Below, piece after piece: positions 33,801-43,995 of a DNA stretch of 64,000 bases. Within the stretch, counting starts at the first letter, position 1, and the number at the start of each line of letters is the position of its first letter. The stretch is taken from the NCBI GenBank assembly GCA_018806985.1, contig JADANN010000433.1, forward strand, positions 62,001-126,000, written 5' to 3'. The DNA is from Angiostrongylus vasorum (taxonomy: Eukaryota > Nematoda > Chromadorea > Rhabditida > Metastrongylidae). The notes below the pieces were generated by a model. That model did no database searches, had not been told where the DNA came from, and saw only the letters and a list, made by a program, of their open reading frames with translations. The position numbers and the translations under genes were made by a program.

Positions 33801-36113
33801 CGGAGTCACCTTCATAGACAACTGTTTGCATGAAGTCAGCAGTTCCAAGATAAACTGAGCAAGATCCTGTGATGAGCAATGACGAACGATGCGCCATATT
33901 GACATGGTTACACCGTTATAATTGTCTTACAGACAAAGTATCAAATACGAACTAAAAAGTCAACTTCTCTCTCATTTTTTAATTTTTGTCAATAAAAACA
34001 CTTTTTATGAATTCTTTCTTACAGCTACTGAAGCCAACGTCTATTTCATGCAAAAATATTGACAAGTTGGTGGATGAAGATTACGAAAAACAAGCCAAGT
34101 ATTATGACGCTGAATACGAAGAAATGTTCAAGTTACTCGGTGAACAAACTGGAATCGCTAACTTTTCCTATCGCTACGTTAGTCAAATATACGACGTAAG
34201 AAGAGAGGTGAGTCAAAGGCCTATGTGGCTGACGATTGGAATTCATCTGCGCAACGTTAGCACAGTAAACCCTAAACACTTTTGAAGAGTATCGCTACTA
34301 AAGAGGCAATTTAAAGAGATCATTACAGTAGCGCGCTTTGGTATGATTGCTCCATTGTTGCCTGAAATAAAAGCGATTATTCAAGTCTCTTTGAAAACCA
34401 TGGTGAAATCATGTAATGTTGGCTATGGAAATTGGTTTTAGTAAAGTTCATTGAAATTAAAGAGTTTCTATATTCACAATGACCGTATAGTAAGTGGAAC
34501 TTTAAGGATCTCGTAAATTATTCGGAACGATCCACATGGTTCCAAATTTTTGATCCTATTTTCAAAAATTACTCGAAGCTTGCTTCAATCCAGATTTCAC
34601 GGCGGAATTCGAGTCAAATTCGACTCGATCCTCCATTCGAGGATTCGAGTTTAAAACGTTGCGAAGAGAGATAAAAGACAATTTTTTCTAACTTTATTGC
34701 AGCTCGTTCATAATATGAAGGAAAAACAACCACAATGGGTTTTCAAGCATTGGTCACAGTACAACGATCGCAACACAATGGACATCATCAGCGAACTGCG
34801 TCAGATACAAAGGAGCACCAAATTCAACTCGGCCGCAAAAGCCAAAGTATCGATTATCAATGATTTCTGGGATACCTGCTAGTTTTGAACATCACGTAGT
34901 TTCCTTGTTATTGCACAGTACAGTATAAGAACAAGCGAAATCCGATAGAAAGAAGATTTGAATGTAGTAGCCGCAGAACGTTGAAATGAGCTACGCTAGA
35001 AGATCACGGAAGTAATCAAAAATTAATGGAAACCGATATTATGGCTAGCACTAGTTAGTAACATTCGAAATAATAGATTTTTCGCAGTGTATTTTAAAGT
35101 TCTTCAATGAATATTTAGGTGATGGGCGGCCATGTGCTATATAACTGGTTAGTGAATGCCGAACGAGTTGCTAACGGTACAATGAAGAATCCGAAAAAAA
35201 TGCTACTTTATTCTTCGGTGAGCCTTATGAAACGCATTTGTTTACCTACTGTTGTTCAAAACACATACTTTTGAAAAAACTACCAAAGCAAAAGTTCAAG
35301 GTGCAAAGTCACAGCGCAAAGCTAGCACAGCCGGTGATTTCTGATGAAATAAATAATACGATATTAACAGCACGACGGCACCCTTCTCAGTTTGATGTAC
35401 GCCCTCGGGGTCGCAAATGATCAACCAGTACCGTATGCCTCTTCGTTCATCATGGAAATCTACAAAAATGCAAGCAATTATGAAATTGAGGTGAGCAATT
35501 CGAAATACGAAGAACACCAATACCACACGAATTCTCTAAAAGCTGCTGAATTTTAACAGTTTCCTTTTTTATAAATGTTCTCGCTTTTTTGTAGCTGCAT
35601 TATAGCTGAAGTACAGCAAGTCACGTTGATCGGTTATTTGATTGATTGTTCTTCCTAATGGCTTATCCTCTCATCTTGAATGAGAACATTTCTTAGTGCC
35701 AAAGTACACTGTACGGCTGGAATTTCATTATCAAGCAAGATCACTTTGAATGAGAAGCGTTTCGGCAAATTTGTTTGAAAATGCTCTTACCCCACATGCC
35801 AAGGTGAAAGCCTGCAACCCAGCATAGATATTATATTGGCAAGAATGGTAGAAAAAATGGCCTTTTTTTTTGAATTGTAGAGTACTACAAGAATGTCGTG
35901 TTTCAGCTTCTATTCCGCAATGACACCACAAAACCACCGTATCCGCTCACCATCGCAGGGTGCGAACTACCGTGTTCTGTAGAGAAAATGGCAAAGTTGT
36001 ACGGTGACATGTTGGTGATCAATTATGATGAGCAGCAAGCGGTACGTTACTTTGCGTTTGAAACATTTATTGTGCGAGAAATGAAAATAATAAAAATGCA
36101 CTGTACTTTTTAG
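30858..36113 (+). CDS. HAP-1: secreted histidine acid phosphatase (8 exons)
   Basis: Exons: 30858-31058, 31425-31511, 31981-32136, 34025-34207, 34703-34846, 35119-35217, 35371-35490, 35907-36041 or on to the stop at 36113. All joins are phase 0 with GT-AG borders. The product is 375 residues to a GTACGT donor at 36042, or 398 if read through. Residues 1-25 look like a signal peptide. RHGDRAP (37-43) carries the nucleophile His38; the proton donor motif HD is at 291-292, at the start of exon 7. Cys157, Cys349 and Cys353 match the paralogue. Sequons at N54, N194, N276 and N335 suggest glycosylation. Histidine acid phosphatases hydrolyse phosphomonoesters at acid pH; nematode members are often intestinal or secreted, which is inferred here. 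The C-terminus is the weak point: an AATAAA at 36089 lies inside the read-through frame. Confidence 0.88.
33197..33695. mobile_element. MITE-A foldback element in HAP-1 intron 3
   Basis: The left arm (TTTTTACTTACTAC, GGACCGCAGGTGTGTGCGG, GCCTGTCTCTCAGCT) is mirrored by the right arm (AGCTGAGAGACAGGCGA, CACCTGCGGTCCGGAGTTTT, GCAAATATCTCAGCAATG). The right side ends twice (about 33620 and 33690), each time with a GGCAG(T/C)AAA terminus, suggesting a nested or end-duplicated copy. Confidence 0.8.
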
Positions 36114-36389
36114 GTTTTAACATTTCTCGAGGTTAGTGCAACATTTTCTTCTAGCTTAAACTGTACGTGATCAAAATCGATCATAGTAAACCAAGACAAC
36201 TTACTTGAGCGAGTTTGAATAGCAATTTATAAAATGGCGAAGATATAGAGGAATAATAGACAAGCAATTTGCAGTTAAGTTTTGTTAGCGATTTTACTGT
36301 TCAATAGACTTAACAAGTGAAATCTACACTCCTGTCAAAAAATTTTCCCACATGAAAACAAAATTGTGTGCAAATACACCTCGTGAAGC
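36114..36389. other. HAP-1 3' flank
   Basis: No further exon could be fixed, although the donor-like GTACGT at 36042 would require one. No second clear polyadenylation signal seen apart from AATAAA at 36089-36094. Confidence 0.3.
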
Positions 36390-36668
36390 TAAAGATAAAG
36401 CGCTCGGCGTTGATCAATTCCTGAGGGATGCGCCATGCATTCGACTTCATTAAGCAGCGTTTGGAGGTGATTGAATGCATATCTGGCCTTCACAATGACT
36501 CGCGTTGGCCCACCGATGTATCGAGCCATTGCTGCTATCCTCCCAGACAGGTCTGATACCAATTTGTCACCCCGGAGGGATGGAAGGCTTGGTGGGTCAT
36601 GGGCGCGGCGATCGGTTCCACGTGTGTGTTGCAAGACCTCTTCGACCACTGCGCCACACGCGTTCTTA
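36390..36668 (-). mobile_element. SINE-B copy, near full length
   Basis: Reverse-oriented with good landmarks: GCTCGGCGTTGATCAATTCC, TGCATTCGACTTCATTAAGC, CAATGACTCGCGTTGGCCC, GGCGATCGGTTCCACGTGTG (B box reversed) and GACCACTGCGCCACACGCG (A box reversed). Confidence 0.8.
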
Positions 36669-36745
36669 ATGTAATAATATAATAACAGTAATAATAATAA
36701 TAATAACAACAATAATAACAATAGTAATAATAGTAATACATTTCA
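36669..36745. repeat. AAT/TAA-rich microsatellite
   Basis: Imperfect (TAA)n/(AAT)n run with interspersed AAC and AGT. It adjoins the tRNA-like head of the preceding SINE-B, that is, its 5' side. The tyrosine-rich and leucine-rich open frames here are artefacts of the repeat. Confidence 0.85.
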
Positions 36746-37545
36746 TAGACTATTCTATTTCTTCAGAAATCATCCTTATTTTCATCCCTATCTTTTCATC
36801 TTTCTTCCAATTTATCTCTTCTACTCATCCAGGCGCAATAAATCCAACTGATGACAACAGATTAATTCAAATTCTACTTCTTAACTCCGTCAGCACGGGT
36901 GTTCAGTTGATGAGCGTGGTTATTAATGCAACATGCTAGAAGATATCGTTACAAAAAAGCTATGAACTATTGCAAGACGATTTTCACACAGTTTTCCCTT
37001 ATTTGATGACTGTCGATTATTGATTCCAACGATTACTGCCGTATCAATCGATCCATGATATTTTTTTAGTTATGCGGAACACCGGTGCCGAAGTGCAATG
37101 ACTCATCAGTGACTTCCTGTCTTTTACCAATCCTTGCATTGATAAGTTTGTACTTGTGCTAAGCTCTAGCCACATACGTTTTCTTTTACTGTGATTTCTT
37201 CCTCCGGTGCATCATGTTGTTTGCTTATATCACTTTTTCGAATAAATGACTTGTAACCCGTTTACGGAGAACCTCGTCTCAGAGATTCTTCCATGAATTT
37301 CGCAGCTAGGAAAATAGTGTACTGAAAAGTAGATGGGAACATAAGTGAGAGAAAAAAAGAGCGAGTGACTACCTTTCCTATACTAAACGTTCACCATACT
37401 GATAGGTACACTCTCTTTATTATGGGCGTTTTATTATTACTTTTTTTTACGAGTACATTTTACCTATTCCCTAACATATTCAGGAATATGCTTGGAGGAT
37501 TCATTAGAGTCTACTTGGAATCTTAAATAAATGGCTTATAATCCA
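36746..37545. other. Unassigned sequence
   Basis: No gene recognised. Contains a short motif (TTAGTTATGCGGAAC near 37070-37085) that recurs inverted near 44440-44470. Confidence 0.3.
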
Positions 37546-37945
37546 TCCCAACGGTTTACCTCCTCATCGTGGCTGGGAGGTGTTCGTGGGTGTCAGACTG
37601 CGATGTACAGCGGGGGGGGATTCGTCTCCCAGGCAGGGTCTCCCAAGCTGAGAAGGATTCCGGGGCTTCCATCAGGAAGCCTAGCTAAGAGTAAACCAAT
37701 ACCAGGATCCACCACAGTCTTGGTATCAAAGTCGCATGGTGGGAAATCTCTCTCTGATCCACAAGGGCTGCGACTGCCCGTGGTGGTGAAGACCTGGGGC
37801 AGACTTTGGCCAGGCTGACCTCGGGATTCTAGGGAGCCGCAATAGCTTAACCAGAAAATCTACGAGAAATGCTGAATATGCTGGGGCCCGCACAACCAGT
37901 GAGGACGGGCCGTTCAAGTATAAAAGTAAGTAAGTAAGACTTATA
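37546..37945 (+). mobile_element. SINE-C copy, full length
   Basis: ACGGTTTACCTCCTCATCGT, GGCTGGGAGGTGTTCGTGGG, GGCAGGGTCTCCCAAGCTGA, CCAATACCAGGATCCACCAC, TCTGATCCACAAGG, CCAGGCTGACCTCGGGATTC and GTGAGGACGGGCCGTTCAAG, ending in AAGTAAGTAAGTAAG. The TAAG repeats at the 3' end mark RTE-type retroposition. Confidence 0.8.
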
Positions 37946-37971
37946 ATCCGTTTACGAATAACACTGCCTGT

Positions 37972-38181
37972 TCAGATATTTCCGAACTCAGCACTAGACA
38001 TGGTACTTGGACAATCTATGATTTTTTCCTCTGGTTGTTTTGTTCCATTGTTTTCATTGTTGTTGTCAGCGGCAGCGTTGTACTCGAGTTGACTCACGCA
38101 AAGCCAAAATTCACAGAAAGCCGGCATAAATCTGCTACATTGCGATTCATCTTGAAATGAATTTCCAGCCATGAATACCAA
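37972..38181 (-). other. Unrecognised open frame, possible exon
   Basis: Sixty-nine codons with an Asn-rich stretch (NNNENNG) and several cysteines, reading CSRFMPAFCEFWLCVSQLEY. No partner exon was found. It could be an exon of an unseen gene or chance; listed only because the codon texture is better than its surroundings. Confidence 0.15.
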
Positions 38182-39195
38182 CTTTCCAAGTTATACGTTT
38201 CTGAAATAACTTTCTCGTGTTTAATGGATTTTTTTTCAAAAGCACTTTATTTTTTTCGCTCTTGGCAGTGAGTAAAAAACATGCAACTGATGCAGTATTA
38301 TCACATGTAGCTTGCATGTTCCCATCGGATGCTTATTGTGCAAGAATCAGGCAAAGCTAAGCAGTCTCGCTCTTTAAGGACTCCCTAGAACCAAGCTATC
38401 GTGCGCTAACAAAACCATGTATTGCTGGATCTCCACTTACCATACTCTTTCCGACCATAATACCTTTGATATCTCTATCGATACCAGTATTGCTGATCCA
38501 ATATGGTTTCTAAGAATCAGGGCTGGTGTGTTCGGACCGAAGTGGCAAACTTGAATGAGTAATTTTACACAAAACTCACAAGCCATAGCCCCAGCCATTT
38601 TTCTGTGCTGGTGGACCTGGATTGTGACGGCAATTCTGAACCACATTGCCTCGACTAATCACTCTAAGACGCAGCTCCACCTCAGCCGTCATAGTGCCAA
38701 TTTATCCTAACTCGTTTACCACAACGGTTTGACACGTATTTCTCGTAATTGTCTTTTTTGAAGTCTAGTGAATTTTGCAAACGAGCCGGCACAAATTTTA
38801 GAGACGAAAATAAACAAATTGCCCATTTGCCCATTCTACTTGAAGAAAGCAGGAAGTCCTATATCTGGCATCACCAAAGCACAACTTGTGAGTAGATTCG
38901 CCTAATCAGATCAAGAACTCCCTCTCTCTTTTGAACGCTTATTGTCCATTCTTCGGCAACCCAATGATTAAATGAAGCCCGAGTTATTCAACCAGTTTTC
39001 TTACAACGGTATCATCACCGAAGGTTTTTTTGTAATGAACATTGTGGAAAAAATTGAAAACGCCAACGTACTTCGATGGTTAGGGGGCGAAGAATGCGAG
39101 GAAATAGCATCAGAACATCTACAGTAGCGCAGAACATCTGAAGTGTTTTCTGGAATAACATTTTTCCTCAATTTTTTATTTAAAATCAAAAAAAT
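38182..39195. other. Mostly unassigned; possible SINE-D 3' remnant at 39040-39130
   Basis: The remnant shows GAATGCGAGGAAATAGC and ATCTACAGTAGCGC, similar to SINE-D ends. A 69-codon minus frame at 38646-38437 is unrecognised. Confidence 0.3.
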
Positions 39196-39500
39196 TCTAT
39201 TTACAGAGAAATATAACTTCAGTGATGCTGAGATATTTGCAAAACTCCGGACCGCAGGTGTATGCGGTGGGAAACGAACGCGCTATTATCCTTTCCGGAG
39301 GCAAACGCGTTCACCACCACACTACGCGGGTCCTTCTGTTTCGCCTGTCCCTCAGCTCATTGCCGATTTGGTGATGAACGCGTTAGCCCACGGAAAGGGT
39401 AACAGCGCGTTCGTTTCCCACAGCATGCACCTGCAGTCCGAGTTTCGCAATTATCTCAGCAGCATTGAAGTAATTTTTAGAATTGCCTATTTACAGTGTT
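39196..39500. mobile_element. MITE-A copy
   Basis: Left arm GAGATATTTGCAAAACTCCG, GACCGCAGGTGTATGCGG and CGCCTGTCCCTCAGCTCATT; right arm GTTAGCCCACGGAAAGGGTA, CACCTGCAGTCCGAGTTTCG and CAATTATCTCAGCAGC. The centre is shorter than in the 61.7-kb copy. Confidence 0.75.
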
Positions 39501-39839
39501 AACCAGGCAAAATTTGCACACCTGGTGCATTAAACTAGCATCGACTGGATTTATTTAAATGCTGGTAGCGAATGGCAGGTGAAGCTAGCGAAAAATTACA
39601 ACTCCTTGAATAAAGGACCGTAAGGAATATTGCTTTGATAGTATACTAAGAAACCTATGGTAATGTTCATGAAATCAACAGTTATCAATGCCTAATGTCC
39701 TATCTCTTATTGCAAAAATGAGCCTGTTATCATTTTTTTGTTGAATTTTCCAGAAAAATTGGCTAGATTCACCGCTCAACCGGATTCTGAGTAAAAAAGT
39801 AATTTTCTACATGACTGAGCCGAGACGAGGTAGCTAATA

Positions 39840-40125
39840 TTTTTTACTCCGCTAACGTTTTGGCTCCTTCGCTACAGGACGAATTGCCTCTGCCGAGAGT
39901 AGATAGAATATAATCGATCAACGTCCGTCCTTTATAAAAGCGCACTTCCGAGTGAAGTTCACCATCCCAGCAGTGCTCCTTCCAGTGGATCCTACTCGAT
40001 GCGAGAAAGAACACCCACATCGCGAATATGAACAGCTATAGATGGTCGGCTAGAATCATTTCGGCTCTGAGGAAGACGAAGAGGTTGAAACGTTAGCCGA
40101 ATAAACGTTTTTTGTAACAAGCTCG
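39840..40125. mobile_element. Family E foldback element with intact hammerhead-like motif
   Basis: The left end (TTTTTTACTCCGCTAACGTT, TTGGCTCC) is the inverted partner of the right end (GGCTCTGAGGAAG..., GAAACGTTAGCCGAATAAAC, GTTTTTTG). The centre carries GTCCGTCCTTTATAAAAGCG and a TCGCGAATATG segment, also seen in part in the 16.6-kb copy. Confidence 0.65.
40063..40098 (+). ncRNA. Hammerhead-ribozyme-like motif in family E, best family E copy
   Basis: GGCT, CTGAGGA, A, stem II GAC-GAAGAG-GTT (one G-U pair), GAAACGTT, AGCC. Stem I GGCT/AGCC is a perfect 4-bp match. The cleavage position would be after the second T of CGTT (an allowed H17). All invariant core bases are present; the extra A after CTGAGGA is the only departure. 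Confidence 0.55.
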
Positions 40126-40218
40126 TTTCAGGTTAATCATATTGAAAATCACTGGTTATCGTTATCGAGGTTTAATCTTAAGAATATTAAATAGGGGGTA
40201 CAAATCTAATTAACCTAA

Positions 40219-40478
40219 AGATATTATCGAGAAGTACCAAGTGCCAGGGTCCACCACTGTCCTAGTATGAAACTAGTCGCATGGTGGCAAATCACCCTCT
40301 GATCCACAAAGGCTGGGGCAGACTGTGGTGATGGCGACCTGAGGCAGACTATGGCCAGACTGGCCTCCGGACTCCAGGGAACGACAATAGCTAGACCAGT
40401 AAAACTCCGAAAAACCGGAAATTGTGCTAGGGTTCGCACAACCAGTGAAGAGTGGCCATCTAAGTATCCAAGTATGAC
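40219..40478 (+). mobile_element. SINE-C copy, 5'-truncated
   Basis: Begins inside the family at AAGTGCCAGGGTCCACCACT, then CCCTCTGATCCACAAAGGCT, GAACGACAATAGCTAGACC and CATCTAAGTATCCAAGTATG. 5' truncation is typical of target-primed reverse transcription. Confidence 0.7.
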
Positions 40479-40609
40479 TGCGATTTTTAATTAGTGGAAA
40501 AACACGAGTACTTTTCTTTTTTTTATATTTTTAAAAAATCTCGAGCTCAGAAAGTAAGAAATAGGAGAAAAACGGTTTAAACTGCCTGAGAAAAAGGCTA
40601 AGCAAGGGC

Positions 40610-40780
40610 TTCAGTAGTGCAGTGTGTCACGTGAACCCCCTCAAAGAGTATTCGCAGTTCGCAGTTCGCTCTGCCGTGGTATCCAAGTTTCGCAAATATC
40701 TCAACATCATCGTGGTTGTATTCCACATCGTACGCTGTCTTGACAAACAGTAATGGGCAATAAATAAAAGTTAACGTTGT
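40610..40780. mobile_element. MITE-A half element
   Basis: Only one arm is recognisable: TTTCGCAAATATCTCAACAT, GTGGTTGTATTCCACATCG and GGGCAATAAATAAAAG. The rest is decayed. Confidence 0.5.
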
Positions 40781-41340
40781 AAAACTCACTTAATTGAAAA
40801 TTAGACTTGGGTCTGAGTGTGAGGTACAAAAAATATTCTATTGAATAAGCTGCATACTAACGTAGAACCTCCCGGTTTTTGAAAACGCTCTACATCAAAC
40901 TATTTATTAAAAAAAAGAAAAATATTGTTAATGGTTACAAACTTCATGTACAATTTAGTCAGAGTACCAGAATTTAAAAAAAGGAAAAAAAAACGTGAAA
41001 ACGTCGGAAAAAAATGCCGTTTCAACGAAGATATAGGTAGACCCTTTGCGGGAGTTCATCTGATAACGTCGGTATTTTCCACAATTCTTTCTTAGACCGC
41101 ATTAAGGTGCAAGTCGTTCGACTGGTTTTAATCTTATGACTTCTTAAACGATTTCTTCGAATGGCATGTGTTTATCTTGTTCGAAAAGATCGCTTTCTAC
41201 ATTAGAAATGTTTGTTGTATGGGAACTAACAAAAACACAGGCAGTCTAAACCTGCACCAGAGGAAAATAGGTGCAGTTCTCACGACCGACTTTCTGTTAA
41301 TGTCGGCTTTGATCAAATAATAATCTATAATTCTTGTTGA
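40781..41340. other. Unassigned sequence
   Basis: A-rich, no gene recognised. Confidence 0.3.
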
Positions 41341-41379
41341 ACAAGCACGATGTGTTACTTCATTCCTCATTACGGAAAA

Positions 41380-41415
41380 GTTGATGTTTCGGCGGATTTC
41401 GCCTTTTTCAGAGCC
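41380..41415 (-). ncRNA. Hammerhead-like motif in PLE tail (one core mutation)
   Basis: Minus strand: GGCT, CTGAAAA (G8 equivalent is A), stem II GGCG-AAAT-CCGCC region, GAAACATC. The loss of the core G and of ACGT suggests it is inactive. Confidence 0.4.
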
Positions 41416-41701
41416 TAGGAAGGTCAAGTTGACCGTAACCTACCCAAGCAAACACTTCCATAACCAAACAGAGAAAAACGCCGAACCAAAAATTTGAACC
41501 ACATTAAACACAGAATAGCTTCTTCGCACACTCACCGCTTTCTAAGAGTCTTCTACTCAATGTGTTGTCTCCCATCAAAACAACATTTTTAAATACTGCC
41601 CAATATCACCCGTGATTATGAGGCATTCCTCCCTGTGGTTCATTTCAGGATCGTTGGAATTAATCCAGAATACCTCGACAATTTCGCGAGCTTGTGTTTT
41701 C

Positions 41702-42002
41702 CAAAAGGCGCGTTTGGCGTAGTGTTCGGAGGTGCCCTGAAACACACACGTGAAACACAATCGATCCCTCACCCATGGCTCACCAAGCTTTCCATACCTC
41801 CGGGGTCGGCAAAGTGGTAGCAGACTTGTCTAGGAGGATGGCAGCATTGTTTCGATATATCGGATGGCCACCGCTAGTCATTCACCGAGTAAAGGTCAGC
41901 TATGCATTCAATCACCTCAAAATGATGCTTCATAAAGTCGAATGCATGGTGCATAGTGCATCCATCACAGATTGATCAACGCCGAGAGTTTTATCCTTTA
42001 TT
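41702..42002 (+). mobile_element. SINE-B copy inserted in PLE, with 7-bp target duplication
   Basis: Flanked by identical TGTTTTC at 41695-41701 and 42003-42009. Removing 41702-42002 plus one TGTTTTC restores the GIY-YIG reading across the site. Head GCGTTTGGCGTAGTGTTCGG; 3' end GATTGATCAACGCCGAGAGT, TTTATCCTTTAT. This fixes the exact ends of the SINE-B family. Confidence 0.88.
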
Positions 42003-42639
42003 TGTTTTCGACTGGTGTCGAGGGATCGTAACTTCTCCTTCAAGGTCTTCCACGTTATGTCTCTGTGTTCTATGTATGCCTAGTGGAGCATATGGTTTAA
42101 GTTTAGCAACTAGCTGTTCTTTTATACGGATGCAGAATGGTCTACTCGTTTCGCTAATGTGTTCGTCCTTCCACGCATTGCAAAAGATTAGGTACACCGT
42201 ACCGGAACTCATGCAGTCGCGGTCTCTAACATTAAGGCATGTTACGTAATTTTAAATATGCATAGACGGTCGTACAAACGGTTACGAGCTCGCTGGCTTC
42301 CGACAGTGTTCGATTGTAATACAATCACTGTTACCAATTTCTCTAGACAGGATGTCCTTGAGCGTCGTTTTATAGCTGCCCTTATTTCTTGAGAAATAAA
42401 GAGTAGAATAAACACCTTGTTACCGCTAGAGTTGTCGTTTGGGAGTTTGGCTTCCCACTGTACCTTTCTAGAAAAGCTACAGTTGCATAGCCATTGGAAG
42501 CTGTTGTTTGCCGCGTCAGTTTCCGGGATTCTTCCTTCTGCTCTCTTCTTGTGCACAGGCTGGTGGCTGTTCGAAACATGTTTCTTACAAGCGCCTCTTT
42601 TCGTGTGAGAGAGAGGTGAGAGGAGAGGTAATGAACAGC

Positions 42640-43300
42640 ATTCTAGCTCATCTTACGAATCCTCAGATGTTCATGGATCGTCTACGTCCCAACAACGCGT
42701 ACCTGAGTCTTTCGACGTTACCACACTTTATACGCTTGTTCAATGACTCCGCTAAGGTAGCCATCCTCGAACTCCTTATGCCAAACGAAGGACCACTAAA
42801 CATGCATAGATTTACGGTAGAGCAGTTGATGGAGCTCTTAATAGAATGCTTAAACTACTCAATCTTCAGATGGTACGGAAGGCACCACGCTCAGAGGGTT
42901 GGCACCGACCCGCACCAAGCCTTGCCATTGCATTTATGTCTGAGGCAGAAGCACTAGTAACCGATCTCGGGCTGTTACTGTAGGTACGTAGATGACTGTT
43001 GTGTCCTTTACTCAACACAAGAGGAAATGGACAAATGTTTTGAGCTGTTGAACGAAGAGTCAGAGTATACCAAGTTCACCCGAGAGAAACCGAAAGAAAA
43101 ACTGGCTTCCATTCCTGAACGTCCAAATTAACCTGTCAGAAAATGGCTACATTACGAAGTAGTACCGAAAGCCAAGTAGTAAAAATGTCTTGGTTCATTA
43201 CCTCTTCTTTCACCTTTGTCACACGAAAAGTGCCCTTGTAAGAAACATGTTTCGAACAGCCACCAGCGCGTGCACAAAAAGAGAGCAGAAGAAAGAAAAA
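42640..43300 (+). mobile_element. PLE reverse-transcriptase fragment (opposite orientation)
   Basis: The plus strand reads AHLTNPQMFMDRL, LSTLPHFIRLFNDSAKVAIL, MELLIECLNYSIFRWYGR, then (frame shifts) a YVDDC-type catalytic segment near 42983-43000, STQEEMDKCFELLNE and REKPKEKL, and finally the region around 43250 (FRTATSACTKREQK). It abuts the minus-strand PLE at about 42640, head to head. Stops and shifts make it a pseudogene. Confidence 0.75.
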
Positions 43301-43856
43301 ATCAGATAAAATACATGTTGACAGCTAAAGGGCACCATTTATGCCAGGGACCGTTTCTCCCGAACATGCTTGAAAATATCAGTTGTCGATGAGAGCGAAC
43401 ACATTTGATTAGCGTGAGTCACGTGTTGTGCTCTTTCTTGTTGTAGGTGGTCTTTCTAGATATGTATCCTCGACGATTCTACACAACTCTATTTGTCACC
43501 CACATGTCACGGATTCGCCTACTTGGAAAAACAGCTGTGTTGGTTTCGATAGATCTGCTTCGTTTTCCATTTCAGATCTATCAATGCTTTTTACGTTCCC
43601 GCTTATGTTTTGCGAGGTCCATCAAGCACTCTTTTTGAGAATTTCTTGAAGCTGTTTATCCCACTGCTTAGAGTTAATGTGAAGGTCTGCTTCGTTCTTC
43701 TAATCAAAAACCGCACGAAATCCAAGGAGATGCCATTACTCAGTTTATATGTATACATATCTTTATACATATGTATTGGTCTAATTGATGCTCTTTTACC
43801 ATATTTCCGATAGCAGAATAGTATTACTGTTATTAATTTCATTATTACTACCATTA
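43301..43856. other. Unassigned; possible exon at 43447-43638 (+)
   Basis: After a TTGTTGTAG acceptor-like site, 64 codons are open (VVFLDMYPRRFYTTLFVTHM...), with a second TTTCAG at about 43569. The hydrophobic, aromatic character could suit a membrane protein, but there is no partner exon and no recognised motif. Confidence 0.2.
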
Positions 43857-43995
43857 CCTAAGGCAAACTTGGGCCAGGCTGACCTCGGGATTCCAGAGAA
43901 CCATAATTGTTTAAGCAACAAAGCTCCGAAAAAATTAAGATTGCGCTGGGACCCGCACAACCAATGAGGACGGGTCATTTAAGTATCAAGTAGCA
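43857..43995 (+). mobile_element. SINE-C copy, strongly 5'-truncated
   Basis: Only the 3' third: GGGCCAGGCTGACCTCGGGA, CAAAGCTCCGAAAAAATTAA, GGGACCCGCACAACCAATGA and TTTAAGTATCAAGTAGC. Confidence 0.7.

Larger units (their letters stand above)
41345..42645 (-). mobile_element. PLE 3' half (connecting region, GIY-YIG, tail), split by a SINE
   Basis: Minus-strand order: MFRTATSLCTRREQKEESRK (about 42579), the connecting region to 42250, GIY-YIG start GTVYLIFCNAWKDEHISE (about 42205), then the domain is cut at codons corresponding to about 42010 and resumes at about 41700 with KTQAREIVEVFWINSNDPEM and NHREECLIITGD, followed by the tail with its hammerhead-like core. The 301-bp interruption is a SINE-B. 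Frames are broken elsewhere as well. Confidence 0.8.

Noticed and set aside
35881..35906. Alternative acceptor for HAP-1 exon 8 at TAGAG (35881-35882), adding YYKNVVFQ
   Set aside because: Frame fits, but the TTTCAG at 35901-35906 is the better nematode acceptor, is conserved in HAP-2, and gives a join (YEIE then LLFRN) that suits the family.
36535..36741. Tyrosine- and leucine-rich open frames
   Set aside because: Translation of the AAT/TAA microsatellite and adjoining SINE-B; not a protein.
37972..38646. Two minus-strand frames read as one spliced gene between the HAP paralogues
   Set aside because: No matching donor/acceptor pair or recognisable domain; left as a low-confidence open frame only.
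42508..42957. 149-codon open frame, longest in the window
   Set aside because: It runs from an antisense PLE region into a broken PLE reverse transcriptase; a transposon remnant, not a host gene.
43447..43638. Serpentine-receptor exon
   Set aside because: Hydrophobic but too short and without flanking exons or motifs.
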